64,000 nt of DNA from Alphaproteobacteria bacterium (GTDB lineage Bacteria > Pseudomonadota > Alphaproteobacteria > MPNO01 > UBA2964), in the NCBI GenBank assembly GCA_012103315.1, contig WLWZ01000003.1, positions 1 to 64,000 on the forward strand. Reading direction: 5' to 3'. A model generated the notes under the pieces. That model saw nothing but the letters and a program-made list of their open reading frames with translations, made no database searches and was not told the DNA's origin. This document shows positions 17,810 through 26,666 of the stretch, piece by piece (the stretch's first letter is position 1; the number at the start of each line of letters is the position of its first letter). A program made the translations under genes and the position numbers.

Positions 17810-18475
17810 CTAATTAGCTCTTTTTTTGTTCTGATCTATTTTTGGAAGTGCTCGCCGTTGGGTTAGCTCTGCAGTTAGCAACTTCGCTTTCCCCGGAGTC
17901 ATTTTAGCCATAATTGGAGCAGTCCTGGCTTCCTTCATACGTTCGACGACATCGAGAAGAATTGCCATATCGAGCTCTTCAAAAATTCTGGCAGCATCTC
18001 CTGGTTTCATTTTCTCGTAGATTTTGACGATGCTTTTCATCTTTTTTTCTTTTTCTTTCTCGTGCTTCGTCAGCAAATTCGAGATGGTCTCTTGCATTAA
18101 TTTCAGTTTGTCCAACTTGGCGTTGATACGCTTTTCTGTCGCCATCAGAAGACGTTCCCGCGTATCTAACTTTTGCTCTTGAGCGTTGAGCTCTGCCCGG
18201 CGATCAACAAGCTTTTGCAGAATTTCCAACTCTGAATCTGTTACAAGACCGGGTTCGAACCGGCCTATCTGATCGCCACCCGTTTTCTTTGGCGTAATAA
18301 TTTTGTCATCAGATTTTTGTTCATTTTCAGTAGCCGCGTCCTTTTTTTCTTGCGCGATTGCAACTGAAGGAGAAAACACGCTACCTGCGCCATCCCATAA
18401 GGACCCCAGTTTAAGTGACAGCGTAAACGTCAGAACTAAAATTAAAACGGGCAGTAGCCGAATTCGCGACAGCAC
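17810..18475 (-). CDS. MotE-like flagellar protein with MgtE N-type domain
   Basis: This 221-residue protein has an N-terminal membrane or signal segment (about residues 7-28), then a long coiled coil (about 80-150) rich in K/E/L. A C-terminal MgtE_N-like helical module follows: IYEKMKPGDAARIFEELD, then RTAPIMAKMTPGKAKLLT. This is the MotE architecture; in Sinorhizobium MotE is a periplasmic chaperone for MotC. Here it lies between the DUF6468 gene and cheY in the motor operon. The family match is good; the client protein in this organism is unknown. Confidence 0.82.
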   Translation of the reverse strand: MLSRIRLLPVLILVLTFTLSLKLGSLWDGAGSVFSPSVAIAQEKKDAATENEQKSDDKIITPKKTGGDQIGRFEPGLVTDSELEILQKLVDRRAELNAQEQKLDTRERLLMATEKRINAKLDKLKLMQETISNLLTKHEKEKEKKMKSIVKIYEKMKPGDAARIFEELDMAILLDVVERMKEARTAPIMAKMTPGKAKLLTAELTQRRALPKIDQNKKRAN

Positions 18476-18479
18476 AGTA

Positions 18480-18968
18480 TTACGCCTCCGTCCTTGCTAA
18501 ACGTATTGCATCTAACACCGCCAACTCAGCCTGTTTTCGGTCCTCAGACTGTACTTCTACCGGCGGCTGATCAGTTAGCTCGGCGACATCATCACCACCC
18601 ATCCGTGAAACATCGAATTCTCTATGAAATGAATCTTGTCGTGCAGCACTTTCTTGACTCAGGGGCTCACTATTATCGTCCGGCGAAAAAAAAGCAGGCG
18701 CTGAAACGTTTATAGATGCTCGAACACCTTCAGCTTCAGCGATAGCGGCCCGCAATGAACTTTCAGCTGCCAGTCCCGCCGACTTCAAACGGGATACAGA
18801 AGCCTCCGCGCGCTGCGACGCTGCGTCGAAGCTCGCTGTCATTTCTTTTAAGTCTGCGTCCTGAGATCGGATGGCCGCCAGCCGCTTATTCAATATGATG
18901 CGATAAATGATTAAAACGGTCATCAAGACAGCAAGACCAGCTTCAAAGACGATTGTATAAACTGACAT
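18480..18968 (-). CDS. DUF6468-type flagellar operon protein
   Basis: This 162-residue protein has one N-terminal transmembrane helix (VFEAGLAVLMTVLIIYRIIL), a short conserved segment with RLAAIRSQDADLKEM, and an alanine-rich helix/coiled coil to about residue 85. A variable acidic tail follows. The layout and the position directly after fliM fit the uncharacterised DUF6468 family of alphaproteobacterial flagellar operons. Its first codon overlaps the end of fliM. Function is unknown; a membrane partner of the stator or switch is possible. Confidence 0.7.
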   Translation of the reverse strand: MSVYTIVFEAGLAVLMTVLIIYRIILNKRLAAIRSQDADLKEMTASFDAASQRAEASVSRLKSAGLAAESSLRAAIAEAEGVRASINVSAPAFFSPDDNSEPLSQESAARQDSFHREFDVSRMGGDDVAELTDQPPVEVQSEDRKQAELAVLDAIRLARTEA

Positions 18969-20128
18969 TAATCCTCCGACCGAGATTTGCCCTGCCGGGG
19001 CGCTTTATCGTCAACCTTTATCGCGATTTTGTTTTCCTTCCGGCCCATAGTGCCAACGAATAAAGGTGAGGTACCACATCTCAACGTTACCGGTGACTCT
19101 GGGCCCGCATTCAATAGGATTTGACTTCCAACCTCGAGATTCAAAGCCTTATGTAGAGATACTTCAACTTGATCCAGAACTGCTTCTATTTCGATATGGG
19201 TTTGCCATAGCTGATTGGCCAAATGAGTTTCCCAAATAGAATCGCGACCAAACTTCTCGCCGAGGAACATCTGAAGCAATAACTCACGAACAGGCTCTAA
19301 CGTCGCATAAGGGATACAAAGCTCAATCTTGCCGCCTCGGTCTTCCATATCAACTCTAAGTTTTGCGAGAATGACCGCATTGGCGGGGCGCGCGATGGTC
19401 GCGAAACGAGGATTTGTTTCCAACCGGTCAAAACGAAATGTAACTGGCGACAATGGGTCAAACGCAGCACTAAGGTCATTCAGAATGACATGAACCATTC
19501 TCTCGACAAGACTTCGTTCAATTGTCGTATAAGGGCGACCTTCAATACGGATGGGAGAAGCACCACGGCGACCTCCGAGCAAAACATCAACAATCGAATA
19601 AATCAGAGAGCTATCGACGGTAAGAAGTCCGAAATTGTCCCATTCCTCCGCTTTGAAAACACCAAGCATCGCTGGCAAAGGTATGGAATTCAGGTAGTCG
19701 CCAAATCGGAGTGACGTAATGTTATCAAGGGACACTTCAACGTTATCGGATGTAAAATTGCGGAGACTCGTCGATAGCATTCGTACGAGACGGTCAAAGA
19801 CAACCTCCAACATGGGCAGTCGTTCATACGACACCAGCGCACTGTTAACGATCGCCAGAATGCCGGATTTATTCGCGTCGTCATCGTCATCATCCCGGAA
19901 ACCGAGAAGGCTATCAATTTCGTCCTGATTGAGAATGCGCGTGGGCTGAACTGTCGGTGGGCCGTATATGTCTTGCTTTAGGGCCCCTTCTTCATCCATT
20001 GAGGCCCATTCGGACGCAATATCACCATCTGCGTCGCCATCATCTTCATCAGCCATTGCAGCCCATTCAGCCGCAAGCCGATCGTCCTCGCTCATTTCCT
20101 CTTCGGGAATCTCAGTATCTTCAGTCAT
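18968..20128 (-). CDS. fliM: Flagellar motor switch protein FliM
   Basis: FliM forms the C-ring middle and binds CheY-P. At 386 residues it is longer than enteric FliM because of an acidic N-terminal extension with two similar units (LAAEWAAMADED and DIASEWASMDEE). The CheY-binding peptide ILNQDEIDSLLG is displaced to residues 65-76. The CheC-like middle domain (about 95-290) and the SpoA-like C-terminal domain (about 300-375) are both complete. It is the second gene of the fliL operon. Confidence 0.96.
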   Translation of the reverse strand: MTEDTEIPEEEMSEDDRLAAEWAAMADEDDGDADGDIASEWASMDEEGALKQDIYGPPTVQPTRILNQDEIDSLLGFRDDDDDDANKSGILAIVNSALVSYERLPMLEVVFDRLVRMLSTSLRNFTSDNVEVSLDNITSLRFGDYLNSIPLPAMLGVFKAEEWDNFGLLTVDSSLIYSIVDVLLGGRRGASPIRIEGRPYTTIERSLVERMVHVILNDLSAAFDPLSPVTFRFDRLETNPRFATIARPANAVILAKLRVDMEDRGGKIELCIPYATLEPVRELLLQMFLGEKFGRDSIWETHLANQLWQTHIEIEAVLDQVEVSLHKALNLEVGSQILLNAGPESPVTLRCGTSPLFVGTMGRKENKIAIKVDDKAPRQGKSRSED

Positions 20129-20167
20129 CGCCGTTGAATCCGATATTTGGGAGCCAGATCAAATGTC

Positions 20168-20704
20168 TTATTGAATCAACATCTCTTTGAAGAGCACGTC
20201 CTTTACCTCGACCGGTCGAACTGCAACGTTTACCCGCGCGACCAGCTCCTCTCGAAGCCGGTAGACGCCTGCGCTACCCCGGAGATCTTCAACCCGAAGC
20301 TCGCGCAGATAAACTTGAAAGTTATCGACGATTCTTGGGCTCAACTTTTTAAGTTCAGGAATAACCGCTTCATCCGTGAGCTCGAGACTAACCTGCATCT
20401 TTAAAAAGTTCTGACGACGGCCCGTGCCGTTGAGATTGACCAACATTTCGGGCAGGTCAAAGAATACTGTTTGAATCGGCTTCGGCTTAGCGGTCTTTGT
20501 TTCGGCCTTTGCGGCTTCTTCATCACCGCCACCCAGCATGCCCGTCATCATCAAGCCACCGCCAATGCCTCCCAGTAGAAGAATGGGAAGCACGATGAAT
20601 AAAACGATCTTTTTGCCAGTGAGGCCTTTCTTTGGTGCATCAATATCATCATCGATATCTATTTCTGCATCCATTTCTGCATCATCCGCATCAGCCACGG
20701 TCAC
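20168..20704 (-). CDS. fliL: Flagellar basal body-associated protein FliL
   Basis: FliL is a single-pass inner-membrane protein that surrounds or stabilises the stator. The 178-residue sequence has an acidic cytoplasmic N-terminus, one transmembrane helix (KIVLFIVLPILLLGGIGGG, about residues 30-50), a linker, and the periplasmic FliL domain with FFDLPEMLVNLNGTGRRQNFL and a final VKDVLFKEMLIQ. It is the first gene of the minus-strand motor operon. A CtrA-like site lies upstream. Confidence 0.95.
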   Translation of the reverse strand: MTVADADDAEMDAEIDIDDDIDAPKKGLTGKKIVLFIVLPILLLGGIGGGLMMTGMLGGGDEEAAKAETKTAKPKPIQTVFFDLPEMLVNLNGTGRRQNFLKMQVSLELTDEAVIPELKKLSPRIVDNFQVYLRELRVEDLRGSAGVYRLREELVARVNVAVRPVEVKDVLFKEMLIQ

Positions 20705-20970
20705 TCTCCTCGTACATCGTTGATTGGCAGGACATGACGAAAAGGTAAAGCATGAGGGTTAAGAACTGATTTAGGTCCGTGCACTCTAGACGGAACGGTA
20801 AATCCTGCCGGGTAATCCCTGCCATGGAGAGACACAATCGTCACCTCACACATGTGTCATGCACACTAAGTAATTGTTTTTATTTAATTCTTTAAATGGC
20901 ACGAAATATGCATCCATAGAGTGATCGCAAAATCTGCGACCGGTTATGACAGACAGAAGAGCACCCGCTA
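20705..20970. promoter_or_regulatory. Divergent control region between fliL and flgF
   Basis: This spacer serves fliL (minus) and flgF (plus). It contains a near-match CtrA site, TTAA-N7-TTTA at 20759-20773. Two overlapping FlbD-like repeats lie at 20796-20810 (CGGTAAATCCTGCCG) and 20809-20823. A perfect ACACATGTGT palindrome sits near 20848, and a sigma-54 promoter for flgF at 20897-20912. The layout fits CtrA control of the early fliL operon and sigma-54/FlbD control of flgF. Confidence 0.6.
20897..20912 (+). promoter_or_regulatory. Sigma-54 promoter of flgF operon
   Basis: TGGCACGAAATATGCA has the invariant GG (20898-20899) and GC (20910-20911) separated by exactly 10 bases, and the full TGGCACG -24 block. 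The predicted start of transcription is near 20922, 49 bp before the flgF ATG. Confidence 0.8.
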
Positions 20971-21693
20971 ATGGAAAATGGCTTACTTGTTGCCCTCTCT
21001 CGCCAAACGGTAATGGAAAGGCAGATGGAAACGATCGCGAACAATATCGCGAACTCCTCTACGCCTGGATACAAAGGCGAACAGATGTTGTTCGTAGAAT
21101 ATTTGGCGCAAACGGATTCAGGGGACACTGTTTCCTATGTCCAGGATATAGCTGTCGTACGAGACTATAGTGAGGGCGAATTCGTCAAAACGGGAAACAC
21201 TTTCGACATTGCTATACATGGCAAAGGCTATTTCGTCGTCGATACACCAGATGGCAATGCTTATACGCGAAATGGGCATTTTATGCTCAACGAAAAGGGC
21301 CAGCTAGCGACCACGGGTGGGCACACCGTGCTCAACGACAAAGGAACACCAATTACAATCACCGCGGAAGACGGTGCAATTGAAGTGTCCGCCGATGGGA
21401 CCATAAGTGGTAAGACCGGCGACAAAGGGCGCTTCAATATCGTGACATTTGAAAACGAGGAATCGCTACAAAAAGCCTCGGAATCTCTCTTTAAAACCGA
21501 TGAACCTTCAAAACCGGCCCTAAAACCTAAAATTTTACAGGGAATGATCGAGAGTTCCAATGTGCAGCCTATTGTTGAGGTCACAAATATGATCTCGGCA
21601 ATGCGGAGTTATGAATCATCGCAACAGTATGTCAAAGGCGATGACAGTTTACTGCGTGAGGCCATACAGAGCCTCACCGAGCAACCCCAATAA
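20971..21693 (+). CDS. flgF: Flagellar proximal rod protein FlgF
   Basis: This 240-residue rod protein has the N-terminal motif VMERQMETIANNIANSSTPGYK, the central FlgE/F/G beta domain (FDIAIHGKGYFVVDTPDG), and a C-terminal helix ending with MISAMRSYESSQQYV. It leads the flgF-flgG-flgA-flgH operon, driven by the sigma-54 promoter upstream. Confidence 0.96.
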   Translation: MENGLLVALSRQTVMERQMETIANNIANSSTPGYKGEQMLFVEYLAQTDSGDTVSYVQDIAVVRDYSEGEFVKTGNTFDIAIHGKGYFVVDTPDGNAYTRNGHFMLNEKGQLATTGGHTVLNDKGTPITITAEDGAIEVSADGTISGKTGDKGRFNIVTFENEESLQKASESLFKTDEPSKPALKPKILQGMIESSNVQPIVEVTNMISAMRSYESSQQYVKGDDSLLREAIQSLTEQPQ

Positions 21694-21726
21694 ACCAATT
21701 ATCTTCAGCTAAAGAGTAAGTAAGCC

Positions 21727-22512
21727 ATGAGATCCCTAAATATCGCCGCAACCGGCATGTTGGCCCAACAGCTTAATGTGGAAGTAATTTCCAATAATAT
21801 TGCCAACATGAATACGACTGGCTTCAAACGTCAGCGCGCTGAATTTCAAGACTTGCTATACCAAGATGAACGCCGCGTCGGATCATCTTCGTCTGATACC
21901 GGCACTATTGTCCCTGCCGGTGTTCAGATTGGTGTGGGTGTAAAAACAGCCGCCGTTTATCGTATCACGGAGCAAGGCAACCTGATCTCCACCGACAATA
22001 CTTATGACGTCGCCATCCAGGGTAAGGGCTTCTTCAAAGTTACTCTGCCGAGCGGGGAAACCGCCTATACACGCGCCGGCTCATTTCAGCTGAGTCCTGA
22101 CGGCACTATCGTCACAACCGATGGCTATGCTGTCAGCCCCGGTCTCACAATACCTGCGAACGCAATTAATGTGACGATTAACCCAAGCGGCGAGGTTCTC
22201 GCCCAGATACAAGGCACAATCGCTCCGCAAAATGTCGGACAACTAACACTATCAAATTTCGCCAATGAAGCTGGGATGGATCCGCTGGGCGACAACTTGT
22301 TGCTCGAAACGCCCGCATCAGGAGCACCGGTCGACGGAACACCAGGTTCCGCAGGCTATGGGACTCTTATCCAAGGGTTTGTCGAAACGTCAAACGTCAA
22401 TGTCGTGCAAGAAATTACAAACCTCATTACCGCGCAGCGGGCTTATGAGATGAATTCCCGCGTCATCGAAGCTTCCGACCAGATGATGCAAACCTTGAAC
22501 CAAATCAGGTAA
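21727..22512 (+). CDS. flgG: Flagellar distal rod protein FlgG
   Basis: This 261-residue distal-rod protein is the standard length for FlgG. It begins MRSLNIAATGMLAQQLNVEV, followed by ISNNIANMNTTGFKRQRAEFQD, the D0 helix with the FlgG-specific continuation. The central GKGFFKVTLPSG and C-terminal NLITAQRAYEMNSRVIEASD are conserved. It is cotranscribed with flgF (33-bp gap) and flgA (6-bp gap). Confidence 0.97.
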   Translation: MRSLNIAATGMLAQQLNVEVISNNIANMNTTGFKRQRAEFQDLLYQDERRVGSSSSDTGTIVPAGVQIGVGVKTAAVYRITEQGNLISTDNTYDVAIQGKGFFKVTLPSGETAYTRAGSFQLSPDGTIVTTDGYAVSPGLTIPANAINVTINPSGEVLAQIQGTIAPQNVGQLTLSNFANEAGMDPLGDNLLLETPASGAPVDGTPGSAGYGTLIQGFVETSNVNVVQEITNLITAQRAYEMNSRVIEASDQMMQTLNQIR

Positions 22513-22518
22513 GAAATA

Positions 22519-23463
22519 ATGTTTAGCCGTTTTCGATCTTACGCAATCGCATTCTTCATCGTCGGGGCCATTGTCGAGACGACCACAGCCGCCACGTTGC
22601 GGAATGCAGTGTCCGTTGACCGAGACGTCATTCGGCTTAGTGATCTATTCATTGACGCTGGGAAACACAGTAAAACCGTCATCGCCAATGCTCCGGCACC
22701 AGGTCGAAGCGAAACATTTGGTGCCCGCCAACTACAAAACATCGCCCGCCGCGCAGGTCTCGACTGGTATCCAGAGAGTCGCTACGACCGCACCGTCGTG
22801 CGCCGTCCAGGTGATCTCATCGCGACAGATGAGATTATTTCGAGATTAGAGAAAACACTTCGTCAATCGGGCTTGCCAAAAAGCCAACGGATCAAACTTT
22901 CCAAGAAAGACCTTTCTATATATGTCGCACGAGGGGCACAAAGCGATATTCGAATTTCCAGCCCTAAATTTAATATCAAAACCGGCACTTTTTCTGCAGC
23001 CATTGAAATTCCTAGAGGCAAACGGGGTATCGAGCGCTTGCAGGTCACAGGACGTACTTTCAGTGTCGTCAATGTTCCCGTTTTCGCGCGTCGTCTTCAA
23101 AGAAACGACATTATCCGTAAAGCCGACCTTGATTTCATTGAACTCCCGCAAAGCGCTGTAGGACGCAATGCCTTGCTGGATACGAGAGACATCGTTGGCA
23201 AAACACCTAAACGGCTCATTCAAACTGGCAAGCAAATTCGGAATGGCGATTTAAAACCGCCAACGGTCGTGAAAAAGGGATCACTCGTTACCATCGTTCT
23301 ACGTACCAAAAAAATGTTGATTACTGCCCGCGGCCGCGCAATTGACGATGGGGCCAAAGGAGAAGTCGTTCGTGTTCAAAATACACGCAGCAGAAAAACC
23401 ATTGAAGCGACAGTCGCGGGCCCGAGCAGAGTCACAATCGGACTTTTGGGCGGCATACTTTAA
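22519..23463 (+). CDS. flgA: P-ring assembly chaperone FlgA
   Basis: FlgA is a periplasmic chaperone for P-ring (FlgI) assembly. The 314-residue sequence has a signal peptide (about residues 1-24). An N-terminal domain with LSDLFIDAGKHS follows, typical of the longer alphaproteobacterial FlgA. The C-terminal SAF/ChapFlgA region has VVNVPVFARRLQRNDIIRKADLDFIEL and the closing GEVVRVQNTRSRKTIEATV. FlgI and FlgH are encoded in the same region. Confidence 0.93.
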   Translation: MFSRFRSYAIAFFIVGAIVETTTAATLRNAVSVDRDVIRLSDLFIDAGKHSKTVIANAPAPGRSETFGARQLQNIARRAGLDWYPESRYDRTVVRRPGDLIATDEIISRLEKTLRQSGLPKSQRIKLSKKDLSIYVARGAQSDIRISSPKFNIKTGTFSAAIEIPRGKRGIERLQVTGRTFSVVNVPVFARRLQRNDIIRKADLDFIELPQSAVGRNALLDTRDIVGKTPKRLIQTGKQIRNGDLKPPTVVKKGSLVTIVLRTKKMLITARGRAIDDGAKGEVVRVQNTRSRKTIEATVAGPSRVTIGLLGGIL

Positions 23464-23473
23464 GGACAAATAC

Positions 23474-24247
23474 ATGTTTCGGTTCTGCAATTCAGTCTTT
23501 ATGTCGACAAAACTTGGTGTGGGATTTGCCGTGATTGCATCCCGGGCCTTACGCGGCTGCAACATGTTTACCCGCCTTGCAGAGGTTGGGCACGAACCAA
23601 GATTGACCCAGATTCAAAATCCCACCCATGCGCCCCAATACGCCCCGGTTTCAATGCCGATGCCACAAATTACCCAACGAAAAAGAGCACCAAATTCATT
23701 GTGGCGCCATGGCGCACGCGCGTTCTTTAAAGATCAGCGCGCTGCCCAGATTGGCGATCTATTAACGGTAACCATATCGATCTCAGACAGTGCCAAAATC
23801 AACAATAAAACAACGCGAGCAAGAACCAATAACGAGGACGCCTCTGCAAATGCGCTTCTTGGGTATGAAACGAGCTTAAGCCGTATCCTACCGGAAACCG
23901 TCAATGCCGGTAACCTGATTGACCTCGATAGCAAGTCAACGAATGAGGGCGAAGGGACGATCAATCGCGACGAGACAATTGAATTAAAACTGGCGGCGAT
24001 CGTTACCCAGAAATTACCCAATGGTAACTTTGTTATTTTGGGCCGACAGGAAGTTCGTGTGAATTTCGAAGTTCGGCAGCTCCAGATCGCAGGCGTCGTA
24101 CGACCCGAAGATATTGCCGCAGATAATACGATTTCTTACGAAAAAATTGCTGAAGCCCGAATTTCCTATGGCGGCAAAGGCCATATTTCAGATGTTCAAC
24201 AACCGCGCTATGGGAACCAGATACTGGATGTCGTCTTCCCGTTCTAA
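23474..24247 (+). CDS. flgH: Flagellar L-ring protein FlgH
   Basis: FlgH is the outer-membrane lipoprotein of the L ring. I choose ATG 23474 because AAGGA lies 7 bases upstream; this gives 257 residues. ATG 23501 is possible and would start closer to the hydrophobic stretch. The lipidation cysteine should be in A-L-R-G-C-N, where arginine at -2 makes a poor lipobox. The mature part is typical: SLWRHGARAFFKDQRAAQIGDLLTV, then GEGTINRDE, and the C-terminal RISYGGKGHISDVQQPRYGNQ. It is the last gene of the flgF operon. Confidence 0.94.
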   Translation: MFRFCNSVFMSTKLGVGFAVIASRALRGCNMFTRLAEVGHEPRLTQIQNPTHAPQYAPVSMPMPQITQRKRAPNSLWRHGARAFFKDQRAAQIGDLLTVTISISDSAKINNKTTRARTNNEDASANALLGYETSLSRILPETVNAGNLIDLDSKSTNEGEGTINRDETIELKLAAIVTQKLPNGNFVILGRQEVRVNFEVRQLQIAGVVRPEDIAADNTISYEKIAEARISYGGKGHISDVQQPRYGNQILDVVFPF

Positions 24248-24287
24248 ACGGGTGACAGAAACCAGTTAGAAAGAATTCCAGCGACGT

Positions 24288-24704
24288 TTATTCGTCACGA
24301 TAAATTCGTTCCATTCGCTCATGTCGTTCCTGAGCCTCAAGACTTAATGTCGCGATCGGTCGAGCTTCGAGACGCCTTAGCCCAATCGGCTCACCGGTTT
24401 CTTCGCAATAGCCATACTCACCATCTTCGATCCGGTTTAGGGCTTCGTCTATTTTTTGTACTAATTTGCGTTCCCGATCTCGCGTACGCAATTCGACGGC
24501 CCTATCAGTTTCCGCTGATGCCCGGTCTGCGATGTCGGGGGCCTGCAGCGAATCTTCCTGAAGACTTTGAAGGGTTTGACTGGTTTCTCGGAGAAGCTCA
24601 CCTCGCCACTGCATTAAACGCAGCCGAAAGTACTCACGCTGCTTCGCATTCATGAAAGGCTCTTTCTCTGATGGCCTGTAATTTTTAGGTAGTTTCGGTG
24701 GCAT
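24288..24704 (-). CDS. dksA: RNA polymerase-binding transcription factor DksA
   Basis: DksA binds the RNA polymerase secondary channel with ppGpp to tune transcription. The 138-residue protein has the coiled-coil with the acidic tip (DIADRASAETDRA) and a C-terminal globular part, YGYCEETGEPIGLRRLEARP. Only one zinc-finger cysteine remains, as in many alphaproteobacterial DksA proteins. GGAGGTGAC directly precedes the ATG. It converges with flgH and is probably transcribed alone. Confidence 0.93.
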   Translation of the reverse strand: MPPKLPKNYRPSEKEPFMNAKQREYFRLRLMQWRGELLRETSQTLQSLQEDSLQAPDIADRASAETDRAVELRTRDRERKLVQKIDEALNRIEDGEYGYCEETGEPIGLRRLEARPIATLSLEAQERHERMERIYRDE

Positions 24705-24818
24705 GTCACCTCCAGACGCTCAGAATTCGGCGCGGAGTATATGAACCGGTTCTCCGGACTTCAAGTGCCATGAAGAAATTTACGAAATTAACCTAAACGC
24801 TTGATGAGCAACCATTTT

Positions 24819-25232
24819 CTATGCCATGCGCCCAAGTTTTGCCAATTCAACAGCGGCGCGGAGCTCTATCTCGCCCAAAATTTCCTGTAATTGCGGGTCC
24901 GCAAGATGTTCTTGCTGCGTTTTGACCATCGCCAGGATCCGATTGAGTTTCTCTTCAGGAAATGACCCGATGAGCAAGCCATGACGTAACTCATCGAGTT
25001 CTTCGAGGAGGTCTTCGCCATGTTTAATAGCGCGTTGCCGTTCCTGAAGCGGGTCATTTACCTCCTGAACGCTGAGTAAAGAGGATAACGCTGCAACACC
25101 GCCGGCAGATTGCGCCGCAACCACAGGCGTATTATCGGAAATTTCCTTCGAAAACCCGGTTGATATTGATCCGGCCCGGTCACGGCGGCGCGTGGGCGTC
25201 ACTCCAATCGGACCTGTATTGCCAACCTTCAT
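24819..25232 (-). CDS. fliX: Class II flagellar assembly regulator FliX
   Basis: FliX in Caulobacter couples basal-body assembly to the sigma-54 activator FlbD. I place the start at 25230-25232 (MKVGNTGPIG), because the family begins there; an ATG 39 bp upstream (25269-25271) would add an unconserved MQLNDERHHRLLK. The protein has 137 residues, a disordered basic first third, and the conserved helical C-terminus with HGEDLLEELDELRHGLLIG and EIELRAAVELAKL. It diverges from flgI, as in Caulobacter. A perfect CtrA-type box is upstream at 25281-25295. Confidence 0.88.
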   Translation of the reverse strand: MKVGNTGPIGVTPTRRRDRAGSISTGFSKEISDNTPVVAAQSAGGVAALSSLLSVQEVNDPLQERQRAIKHGEDLLEELDELRHGLLIGSFPEEKLNRILAMVKTQQEHLADPQLQEILGEIELRAAVELAKLGRMA

Positions 25233-25280
25233 CTTAAGCAACCTGTGGTGCCGTTCATCGTTAAGCTGCATCGGGTTTGG

Positions 25281-25295
25281 TTAAAATCTTCTTAA
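25281..25295. promoter_or_regulatory. CtrA-type box upstream of fliX
   Basis: TTAA-AATCTTC-TTAA matches the CtrA consensus TTAA-N7-TTAA exactly. It lies about 50 bp upstream of the chosen fliX start, a plausible -35 position. In Caulobacter fliX is a CtrA-controlled class II gene, so the location fits. Confidence 0.6.
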
Positions 25296-25327
25296 TCTAT
25301 CATGGTGACCAAATCATTCTGCCCAGT

Positions 25328-25367
25328 CGGCAATCATTGCCGATCTCAGTGGCCAACTTTTCCGGCC
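25328..25367 (+). promoter_or_regulatory. FlbD-like enhancer sites upstream of flgI
   Basis: CGGCAATCATTGCCG at 25328-25342 is a perfect 7-bp inverted repeat around one base. A second, weaker copy, GGCCAACTTTTCCGGCC, lies at 25351-25367. They sit about 70-110 bp upstream of the sigma-54 promoter, the usual place for activator sites. Similar sequences precede the other sigma-54 promoters in this window. Confidence 0.6.
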
Positions 25368-25437
25368 CATGATCTGCTAATTTCCACAAAAAACTATAAC
25401 CTATTGAAATTACGTCGTAATTAAGAGTGTGGCCGGT

Positions 25438-25453
25438 TGGCACGCTTTTCGCA
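25438..25453 (+). promoter_or_regulatory. Sigma-54 promoter of flgI operon
   Basis: TGGCACGCTTTTCGCA carries GG (25439-25440) and GC (25451-25452) 10 bases apart with a complete TGGCACG block. Transcription would begin near 25463, 25 bp before the first ATG of flgI. Confidence 0.78.
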
Positions 25454-25487
25454 TGGAGAAACGCGGACAACCACGACGTAGATGTAA

Positions 25488-26666
25488 ATGTTAAGCAAAA
25501 ATTTCAGTTTCAAGTTGGTCAAAGCGCTCCGTAGCCGCGCCCGCAGTGCCTCTGCCCCACTTCTTTGGGGTAGCGTCCTTGCGGCTCTTCTCATGAGTGT
25601 GACGGTCCATTCGCCTGCATCCGCAACATCCCGGATCAAAGATATTATCGATTTTGAGGGTATTCGGGACAACTTGCTCGTCGGCTATGGGCTGGTTGTT
25701 GGCTTGAATGGGACTGGCGACGACCTGACGAATTCCGCCTTCACAAAACAGAGTCTGGTCGGAATGCTGGAACGGCTTGGGGTCAACACACGAGACGTCA
25801 CTCTTAAGACTAAGAATGTAGCGGCCGTTATGGTTACAGCGACCTTGCCCTCATTCTCTAGACAGGGAACTCGGATAGACGTTTCCGTATCCGCCCTGGG
25901 TGATGCCTCCAGCCTCCTCGGCGGCACGCTCTTAGTAACACCCATGATCGGCGCCGATGGAGAAGTTTATGCAGTGGCGCAGGGACAAACCGCAATCGGT
26001 GGGTTTTCCGCATCCGGCAAAGCGGCATCGGTAACCAAAAATATTCCGACAAGCGGTCGCATTGCCAATGGCGCCATCGTCGAGCGTGAAATTTCTTTCG
26101 ACATGCGAAAACTCAAAAAAGCCCGCCTGTCACTGCGAAACCCCGACCTAACAACAGCTCGGCGTGTAGTTTCGGCAATTAATCGTTTTCTAAAACGCCA
26201 AGCTGCAGAAACCACTGACCCAGGCACTATTATGCTCTCCGTACCAAAGAAGTACCCCGGCGGCGTAATCGCATTGATGACTGATATTGAGCAAATCCGC
26301 GTCGCGCCAGATCAGTTGGCGCGAGTCGTGGTCGACGAGCAGAACGGTATCATCGTAATCGGAGAAAACGTTCGAATAAGCACGTTGGCCATCGCGCAGG
26401 GCAATCTCACAATCAAAGTCACCGAAGCACCACAGGTCTCTCAACCAAACGCTTTCGCAAGTGCTGGAACCACGCAAAACGTTGATCGTACCGGCATCGA
26501 TATTTCGGAAGAAAAAAACAGTCTTGCGATGTTGCCAACTGGCGTCAGCCTTCAAGAACTCGTCAATGGGCTAAATACGCTCGGCGTAGGTCCACGCGAT
26601 ATGATCAGCATTCTTCAAACGATCAAAGCATCTGGCGCTCTCCAGGCAGAAATTCAGGTGCTCTGA
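25488..26666 (+). CDS. flgI: Flagellar P-ring protein FlgI
   Basis: FlgI forms the periplasmic P ring around the rod. The 392-residue precursor has a long signal peptide (basic to about residue 20, hydrophobic to about 40, cleavage after ASA near 47). The conserved mature start is SRIKDIIDFEGIRDNLLVGYGLVVGLNGTGD. Later signatures include NIPTSGRIANGAIVERE and the C-terminal LQELVNGLNTLGVGPRDMISILQ. Its stop overlaps the flgJ start (TGATG). Confidence 0.97.
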   Translation: MLSKNFSFKLVKALRSRARSASAPLLWGSVLAALLMSVTVHSPASATSRIKDIIDFEGIRDNLLVGYGLVVGLNGTGDDLTNSAFTKQSLVGMLERLGVNTRDVTLKTKNVAAVMVTATLPSFSRQGTRIDVSVSALGDASSLLGGTLLVTPMIGADGEVYAVAQGQTAIGGFSASGKAASVTKNIPTSGRIANGAIVEREISFDMRKLKKARLSLRNPDLTTARRVVSAINRFLKRQAAETTDPGTIMLSVPKKYPGGVIALMTDIEQIRVAPDQLARVVVDEQNGIIVIGENVRISTLAIAQGNLTIKVTEAPQVSQPNAFASAGTTQNVDRTGIDISEEKNSLAMLPTGVSLQELVNGLNTLGVGPRDMISILQTIKASGALQAEIQVL